Source: Oasisia sp. SBJ-2009 (lineage: Eukaryota; Annelida; Polychaeta; Sabellida; Siboglinidae). Taken from it: 64,000 nt of DNA. Positions 52,413 to 62,962 of the stretch are shown in pieces. The stretch's first letter is position 1. Each line of letters starts with the position of its first letter. The notes beneath the pieces were generated by a model that worked only from the letters and a program-made list of their open reading frames with translations, made no database searches and had not been told where the DNA came from. The translations under genes and the position numbers were made by a program. The stretch lies in contig OZ024864.1 in NCBI GenBank assembly GCA_964017155.1, forward strand, positions 36,229,480 to 36,293,479, read 5' to 3'.

Positions 52413-52917
52413 CTGAAACTATTGATCACATATAGGTTGCAAATATATAGTCATCATCTTTACAAGTAATCTGGCTTTAAACTTTTCGCACAAAGAAATG
52501 TAGTGTGGTTCAATTTGAGAAGGTGTGGCGCCCGACAACAAAAAGATTCAATGCGTTATGATGACAACAGTGCGAAATCCTTCGTCCTTGCCGTCACCAA
52601 ATTGTTATCTTCAACAATCAAAATAGCTTATACAGACGAGAAGTTACCGTTTTTTAGACATTGTCAAATATAGTGATGTCACATACCATATAATTGGTAA
52701 TCATAAGTGTCCGTTGTGTTTATTTTGTTGGTTTCGTATTTGTTGTCGGTAAAACACCGTAGACACCAAACTAAGTTAAAATGACTGATATGCTGCAAAA
52801 CATGTCATTCAAACATGATAACATACCTCATGTATTTGAAAACAAGAATACGTTATATTTAATTTACTTATTAGACGCAACGTATTTATATATTCATGTT
52901 ATTCCAGAGATGATGTT
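52413..52917. other. Transposon interior without recognisable coding
   Basis: About 500 bp of AT-rich sequence between the upstream end of the pseudogene and the subterminal direct repeat. I see no conserved motif, RNA gene or open frame of note. It probably holds the remainder of the decayed gene's 5' side. Confidence 0.5.
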
Positions 52918-53343
52918 AAAATCTAACGTCAAACCAAAATGACGTGGAGAATTATACACTGTATGTTGATTCTAGAACAAGTGATGTTCAAATGTATTTT
53001 ACAATTGTATGGTATAAATCAACCGAGAAATGAATGGGGATACCATTGAAATGTTCACTCATTATATAGCTTGAATATGTAGTAAGGTGACTACGGTACA
53101 TTTATATGAAATCGAAGACAAAACGGAAATGTTTTTCTACTTATTCTTCAATTGTTTGTTTCTCGTTGCCTTAAAATATATACATTTTTATAATATATTT
53201 GTGGTCTGTATTCCTCTCACCATTCCGGATATATTTTGGTACAGAGACTAGCTAATTTCATTAAATAAACCATGAATATTTCATAATTAGCCATTGTGAC
53301 TTAACAGTCATTCAGACACCTTCAGGCCTGAATTGAAGTTTAA
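52918..53343 (+). repeat. Subterminal segment, direct repeat copy 1
   Basis: Matches 54,392-54,788 in the same orientation: AACGTCAAACCAAAATGA against ACGTCAATCCAAAATGA, AATGAATGGGGATACC against GTGAATGGGGATCA, GTTGCCTTAAAAT in both, and CATTGTGACTTAACAG against AATTGTGACTAAACGG. Similarity is interrupted by small indels. Confidence 0.8.
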
Positions 53344-53348
53344 TTTTC

Positions 53349-54223
53349 AAGTGCCGTAGTGTGTTGCTTGGCCATACGATGGGAAAGATATCAAATATGG
53401 GCGAGTAATACCTGTTTGAATTCTTGTTGAAAAAAAATTGATATGACAAGAGTGACACAGATGACTCAGAACAATGTATAAGATGTGATTGAGTACCACC
53501 TTGATGTGTTTTTTATTTCGAATAATGCGTGTTATCATAATTTTATATTGCCTTAGCAAACATTGCATTAATAACCAGCAGTAGGGTATGCATCAGGACT
53601 GTCTTTACTAGTGTATTATTACACTAAGAAACGCGAAATTAATACAATCAATGAAATCCACTCCGATTTGCGTCATGTCACGATTGCGCAACACTTAGGG
53701 GGTGGGGTACATGTTCGGTTCGTGATTGCGTATAATATAGCACTATTTTACCACTGCTTTACATAATCCAGTAGGTAAATGAATGTACATCATTGTGATA
53801 TATTACATAAATATCTTGATTACATATTAAGGTAATTATAACTCCTGTTGTGTGATGTCAACTGGGAAACCGAACTGATGTTTCGATATATTGTCCAATG
53901 TTTTGTACCTGGCTTCCTAATAAATAAACATATCAATATGATATTGCCATACATATCAGTTCTCGTCATTCCTGATTATTTGATACTACACTTAAGTTTG
54001 TTGTCACACATTTACTGTGAAAATGTGGAAAGAGAAATATATGCAGCGCGGCCATTAAGAGACCACATAAGCCTGAATGTAAATGCAATTTTCGAAGTGA
54101 GGTACACTTATTTCAGAGGGTTGCCCTCTGGAATATTATTAAGGAAGGTTTGAAGTTTAGAAAACGACAGGGCAACCAAAAATAGCACGAGGTATCCACT
54201 TCGACCCCCGTGCGCCCCGACTA
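53349..54223 (-). repeat. Right terminal inverted repeat of the transposon
   Basis: Reverse complement of the left arm. Shared stretches include TTGCGCAACACTTAGGGGGT (right, + strand) and its complement in the left arm near 50,590-50,610, and AGTAATACCTGTT near 53,410. It has its own small indels, so the two arms have diverged independently for some time. Confidence 0.85.
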
Positions 54224-54928
54224 TGCACGAATAACAGTTGGAGCCTAAAGAATTCAAAGATAAACTGAAAAAGTTAACAAACAGCGCGTGCACGTAATTA
54301 GCCCCATTACATCACATGCCTGAGTTGCATATCACCGCCCCCTATCGATCATGTAGGCTCCCTATTTTACTAGTTATTCCCATTTTGTGTCAAAACATTA
54401 CGTCAATCCAAAATGAGGGGTGACGTATATGTTAGTTCAAAAACATGTGATGTGCTGATACATTTTACAATGTCGTGGTATATATCAACAGAGGGTGAAT
54501 GGGGATCATTTTGATATGCTAACCATATATTTTGAATATATATTAAGAGAACTACGGTAAACGTTACATGATGTCGATGACGAAACGGAAGTGTTTATTT
54601 TAACATATTGCTGAATCTGTTGCCTTAAAATGTACATTTCAATAATATATTTATTGTGTTTATGCTCCTCTGCAATACGAATAGCTTGACATAAAAACTA
54701 GCTTTGTAGCCCTAAACAAACTATGAGAAAAACAAATTGCAATTGTGACTAAACGGCCATTCCGGCACCCTATACGTCTTAATTTAAGTGCGATTTTCGG
54801 AGTGAGGTACACAGATTTCAGAGGGTTGCCCTCTGGATTATTGTTAAGGAAGGTTTGAAGTTTAGAAAACAACAGGGCAACCAAAAATAGCACGAGGTGT
54901 CCACTTCGACCACCGTGAGCCCAGACTA
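54224..54928 (+). mobile_element. Second, partial right end of a related transposon
   Basis: 54,392-54,788 repeats the subterminal segment 52,918-53,343. 54,789-54,928 repeats the outermost 130 bp or so of the right terminal repeat, ending GTGAGCCCAGACTA. The roughly 740 bp of terminal repeat that should lie between them is absent, so this is an internally deleted relative or a remnant of an older element nested with the main one. The satellite resumes immediately after it. CTG occurs on both outer flanks (50,065-50,067 and 54,932-54,934), a possible 3-bp target duplication of the whole complex. Confidence 0.7.
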
Positions 54929-54931
54929 CTA

Positions 54932-56161
54932 CTGTGGTTGATCACACTGTTGATGTGGTTTCACTGGTTTATCACGCTGTTGTCGTGGTTCCACTGGTTG
55001 ATCACGCTGTTGACGTGTTTCCACTAGTTGATCACACTGTTGACGTGGCGCCACTGGTTTATCACGCTGTTTCCACTAGTTGATCACACTGTTGACGTCA
55101 TTCCTGTGGTTGATCACACTGTTGACGTTGTTCCACTGGTTGATCACATTGTTGACGTCGTTCCACTGGTTGATCACACTGTTGACGTCGTTCCAATGGT
55201 TGATCACACTATTGACGTCGTTCCTCTGGCTAATCACATTGTTGACTTCTTACATCTGGTTGATCACACGGTTGAAATCGTTCAAATGGTTGCTCACACT
55301 GATGACCTCGTTCCATTGGTTGATCACATTGTTGACCTCTTTCCACTGGTTTAACACACTGTTGACGTCGTTCCACTCGTTGACCACACTGTTGACGTCG
55401 TTCCACTGGTTGATCACACTGTTGACGTCTTTCCTGTGGTTTATCACACTGTTTGCGTTTTTCCACTGGTTGATTACACTGTTGACGTCGTTCCACTGGT
55501 TGATCACACTGTTGACGTCGTTCCATTGGTTGATCACATTGTTGAACTCGTTCAATAGGTTGATCACACTGTTGACCTCGTTCCATTGGTTGATCACACT
55601 GTTGGCCTCGTTCCTCTGGTTGATCACACTGTTGACCTCGTTCCTCCGGTTGATCAAGACATCGCGCACTTTTTATTATTCCGACAGGCTCGTCACTACT
55701 TGTTGTAAATTAGCATTTATTTTTTGAAAAACCTTCATAGTTAGTCCCCATATACGTCAGTATGCACGCAGATGTTATTCGATGTGAATCGAGGTAACAT
55801 ATTGTTAAATGAATTAATAATCAACAACCAATAGCAATTATAAGCGGTATGTTACAAGCATTTCTTCGCGGATTGCTTGATGAAACAAGAATGTAGATTG
55901 ATTAAAGTAATTAATTAGCAGCAGATAGGGATCGTCAGGGAAATATGGCCATAATCAATCAAGACAAATTCCTGGGTTTTTTGTTCTAGCACAATGAAGA
56001 ATGCTATATCAAGCGAATCAAATAACAACCATATCCCATGGTCAGAGGGATATTTTCATAATTCACAAGGAGGAATGATAGTTTTTTATTGCCTGGATAA
56101 GAAGGACAAATAAAATAATCAACAGACCGGATAACGCAATTTGGAATAGATTGTTTCTATA
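54932..56161 (+). repeat. Satellite unit 39, right part, with spacer
   Basis: 30-mers resume with CTGTGGTTGATCACAC and run to 55,662. Spacer 55,663-56,161 is about 499 bp, AT-rich, A-like but with many private changes (TTGTTAAATGAATTAATAATC, AAGACAAATTCC). The array end is degenerate (TTGATCAAGACATCG). Confidence 0.93.
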
Positions 56162-57438
56162 TATCACACTGCTGATGTGTTTCCACTGGTTGATCACACT
56201 TTTGACGTGGTTCCACTGGTTGATCACACTGTTGACGTGGTTCCACTAGTTCATCATGCTGTTGACGTGGTTCCACTAGTTGATCACGCTGTTGACGTGT
56301 TTCCTCTGGTTGATCTCGCTGTTGACGTGGTTCCACTGGATGGACACTGTTGACGTGGTTCCATTGGTTGATCACACTGTTGTCCTCGTTCCACTGGTTG
56401 ATCACACTGTTGACCTCGTTCCATTGGTTGATCACACTGTTGTCCTCGTTCCACTGGTTGATTACACTGTTGACCTCGTTCCATTGGTTAATCACACTGT
56501 TGACGTCGTTCCACTGTTTGATCACACTGTTGACGTCGTACCACTGGTTGATCACATTGTTGACCTCTTTCCATTCGTTCATCACATTGTTGAAGTCGTT
56601 CCACTGGTTGATCACACTGTTGACGTCGTTCCACTGGTTGATCACCCTGTTGATGTCGTTCCACTGGTTGATCACACTGTTGACGTCGTTCCTCTGGTTG
56701 ATTACTTTGCTGACCTCGTTCCATCGGTTGATCACACTGTTGACCTCGTTCCTCTGGTTGATCACACTGTTGACGTCGTTCCTCTGGTTGATCACACTGT
56801 TGACGTCGTTCCATTGGTTGATCACATTGTTGACCTCGTTCCATTGGTTGATCACACTGTTGACCTCGTTCCATTGGTTGATCACACTGTTGACCTCGTT
56901 CCATTGGTTGATCACACTGTTGACGTCATTCCTGTGGTTGATCACCGCATCGCGCACTTCTTATTATTCCGACAGGCTCGCCACTACTTGTTGTAAATTA
57001 GATTTTCTTTTTTGAAAAACCTGCATAGTTCGTCCCCATATACGTCGCAGATGTTATTCGATGTGAATCGAGGTAATATATTGTTAAATTAATTAATAAT
57101 CAACAACCAATAGCAATTATAAGCGGTATGTTACAAACATTTCTTCGCGGATTCCTTGCTGAAAGAAGAATGTAGATTGATTAAAGTAATTCATTAGCAG
57201 CAAATAGGGATCGTCAGGGAAATATGGCCATAATCAATCAACACAAATTCCTGGTTTTGTTCTGGCACAATGAAGAATGCTATATCAAGCGAATCAAATA
57301 ACAACCATATCCCATGGTCAGAGGGATATTTTCATAATTCACAAGGAGGAATGATAGTTTTTTGTTGCCTGGATAAGAAGGACAAATAAAATAATCAACA
57401 GACCGGATAACGCAATTTGGAATAGATTGTTTCTATAT
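56162..57438 (+). repeat. Satellite unit 40
   Basis: 30-mers at 56162-56950 (about 26 copies). Spacer 56951-57438, 488 bp. The spacer lacks 9-10 bp after TATACGTC (reads TATACGTCGCAGATG) and has GCTGAAAGAAGAATG. One monomer is shortened near 56,338 (CTGGATGGACACTGTTG). It is nearly repeated by unit 41 at an offset of 1,276-1,277 bp. Confidence 0.94.
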
Positions 57439-58742
57439 ATCACACTGCTGATGTGTTTCCACTGGTTGATCACACTTTTGACGTGGTTCCACTGGTTGAT
57501 CACACTGTTGACGTGGTTCCACTAGTTCATCATGCTGTTGACGTGGTTCCACTAGTTGATCACGCTGTTGACGTGTTTCCTCTGGTTGATCTCGCTGTTG
57601 ACGTGGTTCCACTGGATGGACACTGTTGACGTGGTTCCATTGGTTGATCACACTGTTGTCCTCGTTCCATTGGTTGATCACACTGTTGTCCTCGTTCCAT
57701 TGGTTGATCACACTGTTGACCTCGTTCCATTGGTTGATTACACTGTTGACCTCGTTCCATTGGTTAATCACACTGTTGACGTCGTTCCACTGTTTGATCA
57801 CACTGTTGACGTTGTACCACTGGTTGATCACATTGTTGACCTCTTTCCATTCGTTCATCACATTGTTGAAGTCGTTCCACTGGTTGATCACACTGTTGAC
57901 GTCGTTCCACTGGTTGATCACCCTGTTGATGTCGTTCCACTGGTTGATCACACTGTTGACGTCGTTCCTCTGGTTGATTACTTTGTTGACCTCGTTCCAT
58001 CGGTTGATCACACTGTTGACCTCGTTCCTCTGGTTGATCGCACTGTTGACGTCGTTCTACTGGTTGATCACACTGTTGACGTCGTTCCTCTGGTTGATCA
58101 CACTGTTGACGTCGTTCTATTGGTTGATCACATTGTTGACCTCGTTCCATTGGTTGATCACACTGTTGACCTCGTTCCATTGGTTGATCACACTGGTGAC
58201 CTCTTTCCATTGGTTGATCACACTGTTGACGTCATTCCTGTGGTTGATCACCGCATCGCGCACTTCTTATTATTCCGACAGGCTCGCCACTACTTGTTGT
58301 AAATTAGATTTTCTTTTTTGAAAAACCTGCATAGTTCGTCCCCATATACGTCGCAGATGTTATTCGATGTGAATCGAGGTAATATATTGTTAAATTAATT
58401 AATAATCAACAACCAATAGCAATTATAAGCGGTATGTTACAAACATTTCTTCGCGGATTCCTTGCTGAAAGAAGAATGTAGATTGATTAAAGTAATTAAT
58501 TAGCAGCAAATAGGGATCGTCAGGGAAATATGGCCATAATCAATCAACACAAATTCCTGGTTTTGTTCTGGCACAATGAAGAATGCTATATCAAGCGAAT
58601 CAAATAACAACCATATGCCATGGTCAGAGGAATATTTTCATAATTCACAAGGAAGAATGGTAGCTTTTTTTGCCTGGATAAGAAGGACAAATAAACTAAT
58701 CAACAGACCGGTTAAGGCAACTTGGGATAGATTGTTTCTATA
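57439..58742 (+). repeat. Satellite unit 41
   Basis: 30-mers at 57439-58256 (about 27 copies). Spacer 58257-58742, 486 bp. It shares with unit 40 the short TATACGTCGCAGATG spacer variant and the shortened monomer, so the two are a recent local duplication. Confidence 0.94.
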
Positions 58743-59999
58743 GATCACACTGCTGGTGTGTTTCCACTGGTTGATCACACTGTTGACGTGGTTCCACTAG
58801 TTCATCATGCTGTTGACGTAGTTCCAATAATTGATCACGCTGTTGACGTATATCCACTGGTTGATCTCACTGTTGAAGTCGGTCCAGTGGATGGACACTG
58901 TTGACGTGGTTCCATTGGTTGATCACACTGTTGACCTCTTTACACTGGTTGATCACACTGTTGACCTCGTTTCATTGGTTGGTCACACTGTTGACGTCGT
59001 TCCATTGGTTGATCACACTGTTGACGTCGTACCACTGGTTGATCATATTGTTGACCTCGTTCCATTGGTTGATCACATTGTTGACGTCGTTCCACTGGTT
59101 GATCACACTGTTGACGTCGTTCCACTGGTTGATCACCCTTTTGACGTCGTTCCACTGATTGACCACACTATTGACGTCGTTCCACTGGTTGATCACACTT
59201 TTGACGTCGTTCCACTGGTTGATCACCCTGTTGAAGTCGTTCCACTGGTTGATCACATTGTTGACGTCGTTCCTCTGGTTGATTACTTTGTTGACCTCGT
59301 TCCATTGGTTGATCACACAGTTGACCTCGTTCCTCTGGTTGATCACACTGTTGACGTCGTTCCACTGGTTGATCACACTGTTGACGTCGTTCCTCTGGTT
59401 GATCACACCGTTGACGTCGTTCCACTGGTTGATCACAGTGTTGACGTCGTTCCACTGGTTGATCACACTGTTCACGTCGTTCGACTGGTTGATCACGGCG
59501 ACGCGCATTTCTTGTTATTCCGACAGGCTCGTCACTACTTGTTGTAAATTATATTTTCTTTTTTGAAAAACCTGCTTAGTAAATCCCCATATATTTCAGT
59601 ATGTACGCATATGTTATTCGATGTGAATCGAGGTAAAATATTATAAAAATTATTAATATTCAACAACCAGTAGCAATTATAAGCGGTATGTTACAAACAT
59701 TTCTTCGCGGAGTCCTTGCTGGATCTAGAATGTAGATTGAAGAAAGTAATTAATTAGTAGCGGAAAGGGATCGTCAGGGAAGTGTGGACATAATCAATCA
59801 ACCAAAATTCCTCTTTTTGTTCTGGCACAATAAAGAACGATATTTTGAAGCGAGTCAAATCACAACCATATGCCATCGTCATGGGAATGTTTTCATAATT
59901 CACAAGGAAGAATGGAAGCTTTTGTTGCCTTGATAAGAAGGACAATTAAACTAGTCATCAGACAGGATAACGCAATTAAGGAAAGAATGTTTCTATCGG
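58743..59999 (+). repeat. Satellite unit 42, terminal and most diverged
   Basis: 30-mers at 58743-59501 (about 25 copies), ending CACGGCGACGCGCATTTC. The spacer from 59,502 is recognisable to about 59,999 but clearly more diverged (AGTAAATCCCCATATATTTC, AAAATATTATAAAAATTATT). No 30-mer follows: after GAAAGAATGTTTCTATCGG the sequence is unrelated. This is the edge of the satellite. Confidence 0.92.
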
Positions 60000-60135
60000 T
60001 TACGTTTTCTATGGATGCCACTCTGTGTTAATCAGCAGTTACTGTGAGACAGTAATTAATATTAAACTTAACTTTCAGCGGAATTGTTTTTGTCATTATA
60101 ATTAAATGCGCGTGCTAATGTACATGCACGAGTGG
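60000..60135. other. Short unique stretch at the satellite edge
   Basis: Ordinary AT-rich sequence between the last satellite spacer and the GT-rich block. I see no gene, RNA or promoter motif here. Confidence 0.5.
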
Positions 60136-61000
60136 GGTGCGTATATGTGCTGAGTGAGAGTGAGTGTGAGTGTTGTATGTGAGCGTGCGCATGTGTTGTG
60201 TGCGTATGTGTGGTTGTGCGTGTGGTGTGCAATGTGCGAGTATGAGAATGTGTGTGCGTGTGTGTCAGAGTGATGTGCGTGTGCGTGTGCGTGTGCGTGT
60301 GCGTGTGCGTGTGCGTGTGCGTGTGCGTGTGCGTGTGCGTGTGCGTGTGCGTGTGCGTGTGCGTGTGCGTGTGCGTGTGCGTGTGCGTGTGCGTGTGCGT
60401 GTGCGTGTGCGTGTGCGTGTGCGTGTGCGTGTGCGTGTGCGTGTGCGTGTGCGTGTGCGTGTGCGTGTGCGTGTGCGTGTGCGTGTGCGTGTGCGTGTGC
60501 GTGTGCGTGTGCGTGTGCGTGTGCGTGTGCGTGTGCGTGTGCGTGTGCGTGTGCGTGTGCGTGTGCGTGTGCGTGTGCGTGTGCGTGTGCGTGTGCGTGT
60601 GCGTGTGCGTGTGCGTGTGCGTGTGCGTGTGCGTGTGCGTGTGCGTGTGCGTGTGCGTGTGCGTGTGCGTGTGCGTGTGCGTGTGCGTGTGCGTGTGCGT
60701 GTGCGTGTGCGTGTGCGTGTGCGTGTGCGTGTGCGTGTGCGTGTGCGTGTGCGTGTGCGTGTGCGTGTGCGTGTGCGTGTGCGTGTGCGTGTGCGTGTGC
60801 GTGTGCGTGTGCGTGTGCGTGTGCGTGTGCGTGTGCGTGTGCGTGTGCGTGTGCGTGCCCGCGTGTGCGTGTGCGTGCCCGCGCCCGCGCCCGCGCCCGC
60901 GCCCGTGCCCGTGCCCGCGCCCGTGCCTGTGGTGTGTGCCTGTGGTGTGAGCGCGTGCGTGTATGTGGTGCCTGACTGTGTACGTGTGGTGTGTGAATGA
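60136..61000 (+). repeat. GTGCGT hexamer microsatellite with degenerate flanks
   Basis: From about 60,273 to 60,856 the sequence is uninterrupted GTGCGT (about 97 perfect copies). The left flank 60,136-60,272 is GT-rich and irregular. The right flank 60,856-60,930 turns into GCCCGC/GCCCGT repeats and then decays. The hexamer is strictly alternating purine-pyrimidine. Its 6-bp period leaves every frame open on both strands (VR, CV and AH dipeptides and the like), and these frames are not genes. Confidence 0.97.
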
Positions 61001-61354
61001 GTGCATGATACATTTGTGCGTAAGGAGTGTAGGCGAGTACTTGTTTTACGAGTGAATGTGGGTAATAAAACAGCATTGTTTAATTATTCAGCAACAGACA
61101 GCCTGGGAATGCGCTACTCTTGTCAGAAAATGACTTTCAGTAGAGACTTTTCAGCAATACATCCGAGCAATGGTGGTGCTGTCAATCCACCAAACAGTGT
61201 ATGCCTATGCGATACGGTGTAGTGAGAGAACTTCCGCAGGCACGCGCCCAATTAAGTGGCGCTGTCTTGCGTATGCTTTACGTTAAATAAATGTAACTCA
61301 TTTTTTGATTGGTCGTCAGAGTCCTAGCATTCCCTTGATACCCTGGCGACACTA
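61001..61354. other. Unique intergenic sequence
   Basis: No supported gene. A 73-codon open frame at 61,001-61,222 has no recognisable content. An AATAAA motif lies near 61,286 on the + strand but no upstream exon supports its use. Confidence 0.4.
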
Positions 61355-61858
61355 TCATAATAGTAATGATATCTTCACAATAGTACTGCAGTAGCGATGC
61401 ATGTATTGGATAGTCGACGTCCTTGGCAGCCCACAGAGGTCAGACAGATGGACCCATAGTTCGCTTCGTACTTCAGGTCCTCTCTTTTGTGTTCTTTTGG
61501 TCATATTTTGGTAGACTCCCCGAATACTCAGCTCCACAATTCTAGCATGGTATCATGGCATTCCTCTCCTGCTGCTCCAAGTTCTTCATCTACTCGTCCA
61601 GAGCAATGAGGCATACAAGGGTTGCCCATGAATACTCCAAACTTCTGTTGGTAAGTTTAAACTCCAACTCTAAAATATGTTGTGCCCACGACAATTTTCA
61701 AAAAAATCCGTGAAGTGGTCTACTTTAGGTTGGTTCTTCCTTCGGTGTTTTGTCACTCTCGATATAATAAAAGTTGACATAAATGATTCTCCTATTCTCA
61801 GTTTTGTCGTTTCTCTCACGATTTCTTGTGATTTTTCTGCGTGATGTTGTTTTGCCAA
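61355..61858 (-). other. Weak minus-strand open frames, possible decayed coding
   Basis: Two short frames (61,670-61,858, 62 codons, rich in K, R and E; 61,355-61,537, 60 codons) follow one another on the minus strand downstream of the better frame at 61,959-62,253. Between them lie stops. They could be exon remnants or chance. I do not recognise any domain. Confidence 0.25.
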
Positions 61859-61958
61859 CTCTGTGTCTGTGTGTAGTCGACAATTGGTCTATGATTTCGT
61901 TATGGATTTACGGTGGTTCATACATCCTTGGTACTTTTACTGGCGTGGGGTACTAATA

Positions 61959-62253
61959 TCAGTATTGATCATAGGTGATCATCCCGTACATTTCCAGTGA
62001 ATTTATCATTCTGGTAAGTTCTGCCTTGTACTTCCTGGTCGGATCCTTCATTGGGTTCTCATTCATCGCTTGGTCACTAAGCATTGTTTTTGTTTTTGCT
62101 GGTATTTTTTCCTCTTCTTCATGATCATTGCCTCTTACAATTCGCATTAGGTAACTAGTCTGTGCCAAATTACGCCGATTGTTATGGTGTATTTCGTTGT
62201 TCGCCAGACGGCGACAGTCTATCGATAAGTCTCCGTGTGGTGGCGCCATCTTT
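61959..62253 (-). CDS. Hypothetical open frame, possible first exon
   Basis: A minus-strand frame of about 97 codons from the Met at 62,253 (MAPPHGDLSIDCRRLANN), or 111 codons from the upstream Met at 62,294. The inner start sits in ACAAAGATGGCGCC, a good initiation context that also resembles a YY1 site, often found at metazoan promoters. The protein is hydrophilic, with an acidic run (DHEEEEK) and no signal peptide or membrane segment. I do not recognise it. It ends at a stop, with no clear splice donor seen. Support is the start context and length only. Confidence 0.25.
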
Positions 62254-62294
62254 GTTGCTGATCGTGTGACGGAACTTCTGGCGGAGTTTGGCAT

Positions 62295-62475
62295 TTGCTA
62301 GAAATTGACACAATGTGTGTTAGTGTGAGTATTACAGAGTGACTTACTGACACCTTCTAGATCGATGACATAGAGTAAAGCATAACTTCATGGAAACAGT
62401 CGCCCTGTATACAAGGAAGCGTGACACCATTGAGCTCGTGAAAAGATATCACGCCACGTCATATGATATCATATA
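62295..62475. other. Unique intergenic sequence
   Basis: About 180 bp with no supported feature, bordering the CA repeat. Confidence 0.4.
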
Positions 62476-62572
62476 CATACACACATGTATGCACACATAC
62501 ACACACATAAACACATACACACGCACCACACACACATACAAACACGTACCACACACACACATACATACACGT

Positions 62573-62630
<58 letters not shown>

Positions 62631-62745
62631 ATATATGCGTGTGCGTGTTTGCTTGTGTGCGTGTTTGCGTGTGTGTGCGTGTGTGCGCGTGTGCGTGCGC
62701 GCGTGTGCGCAAGTGCGCGTGAGCGTGCATGCGTGCGCACGTACG
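62476..62745. repeat. CA-rich then GT-rich microsatellite, potential hairpin
   Basis: 62,476-62,575 is imperfect CA/TACA repeat and 62,576-62,628 is uninterrupted CA. After the short centre TCATATATGC the sequence switches to GTGTGC/GT repeat (62,637-62,745). The two halves are near-complementary, so a single strand can fold on itself over about 100 bp per arm. Confidence 0.9.
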
Positions 62746-62752
62746 CACACCA

Positions 62753-62962
62753 AGCATTCTGCTCACCCCTGATGACAGCGACAACAAGAGGACAATAAAA
62801 CTGCTGCCATTCGGTTGCTCTACGGTTCTACACACACGTGCTAGTGTACGTAGGTATGTACATACGAACGTACAATAGTACGTGTGTGTAGAACTGTAGA
62901 GCAACCGAATGAGAGCAGGTTTGTTGTTCTTCTCTTGTCATCAGGGATGAGCAGTATGCGTC
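62753..62962. mobile_element. Foldback element with inverted arms of about 80 bp
   Basis: The left arm (62,755-62,838) runs TTCTGCTCACCCCTGATGAC ... TACACACACGT. The right arm (62,880-62,960) is its reverse complement ACGTGTGTGTAGAAC ... GTCATCAGGGATGAGCAGTA, with a few mismatches. The loop is about 40 bp. Size and structure fit a MITE or foldback element. I find no convincing target duplication, so the mobile nature is inferred. Confidence 0.65.

Larger units (their letters stand above)
50068..54223. mobile_element. DNA transposon with inverted repeats of about 870 bp
   Basis: The two ends are long inverted repeats. The left arm (50,068-50,939) starts TAGTCGGGGCGCACGGG. The right arm (about 53,349-54,223) is its reverse complement, ending CCCCGTGCGCCCCGACTA. 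By eye the arms match along their whole length with scattered substitutions and small indels (shared landmarks: ATAGCACGAGGT, GAGGGCAACC, ACCCCACCCCCTAAGTG). Each end has a TA at the boundary. Between the arms lie about 2.4 kb with a decayed minus-strand gene. The long arms exclude a simple MITE. The superfamily is undetermined because no intact transposase is visible. It is inserted in the 30-mer array, so it is younger than that array. Confidence 0.85.

Noticed and set aside
54100..54153. Short plus-strand frame ending LPSGILLRKV in the right terminal repeat as a real peptide
   Set aside because: The same residues appear from the left arm on the opposite strand as a by-product of the inverted repeat; no gene structure supports it.
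1..59999. CRISPR array (regular short repeats with spacers)
   Set aside because: The 30-mers are contiguous with no unique sequence between copies, the spacers between arrays are near-identical to each other and about 457-498 bp long, and the DNA is clearly eukaryotic.
60068..61076. Open frames of VR, CV, TH and AH dipeptide repeats over the hexamer tract
   Set aside because: Direct translation of a GTGCGT microsatellite in several frames; not genes.
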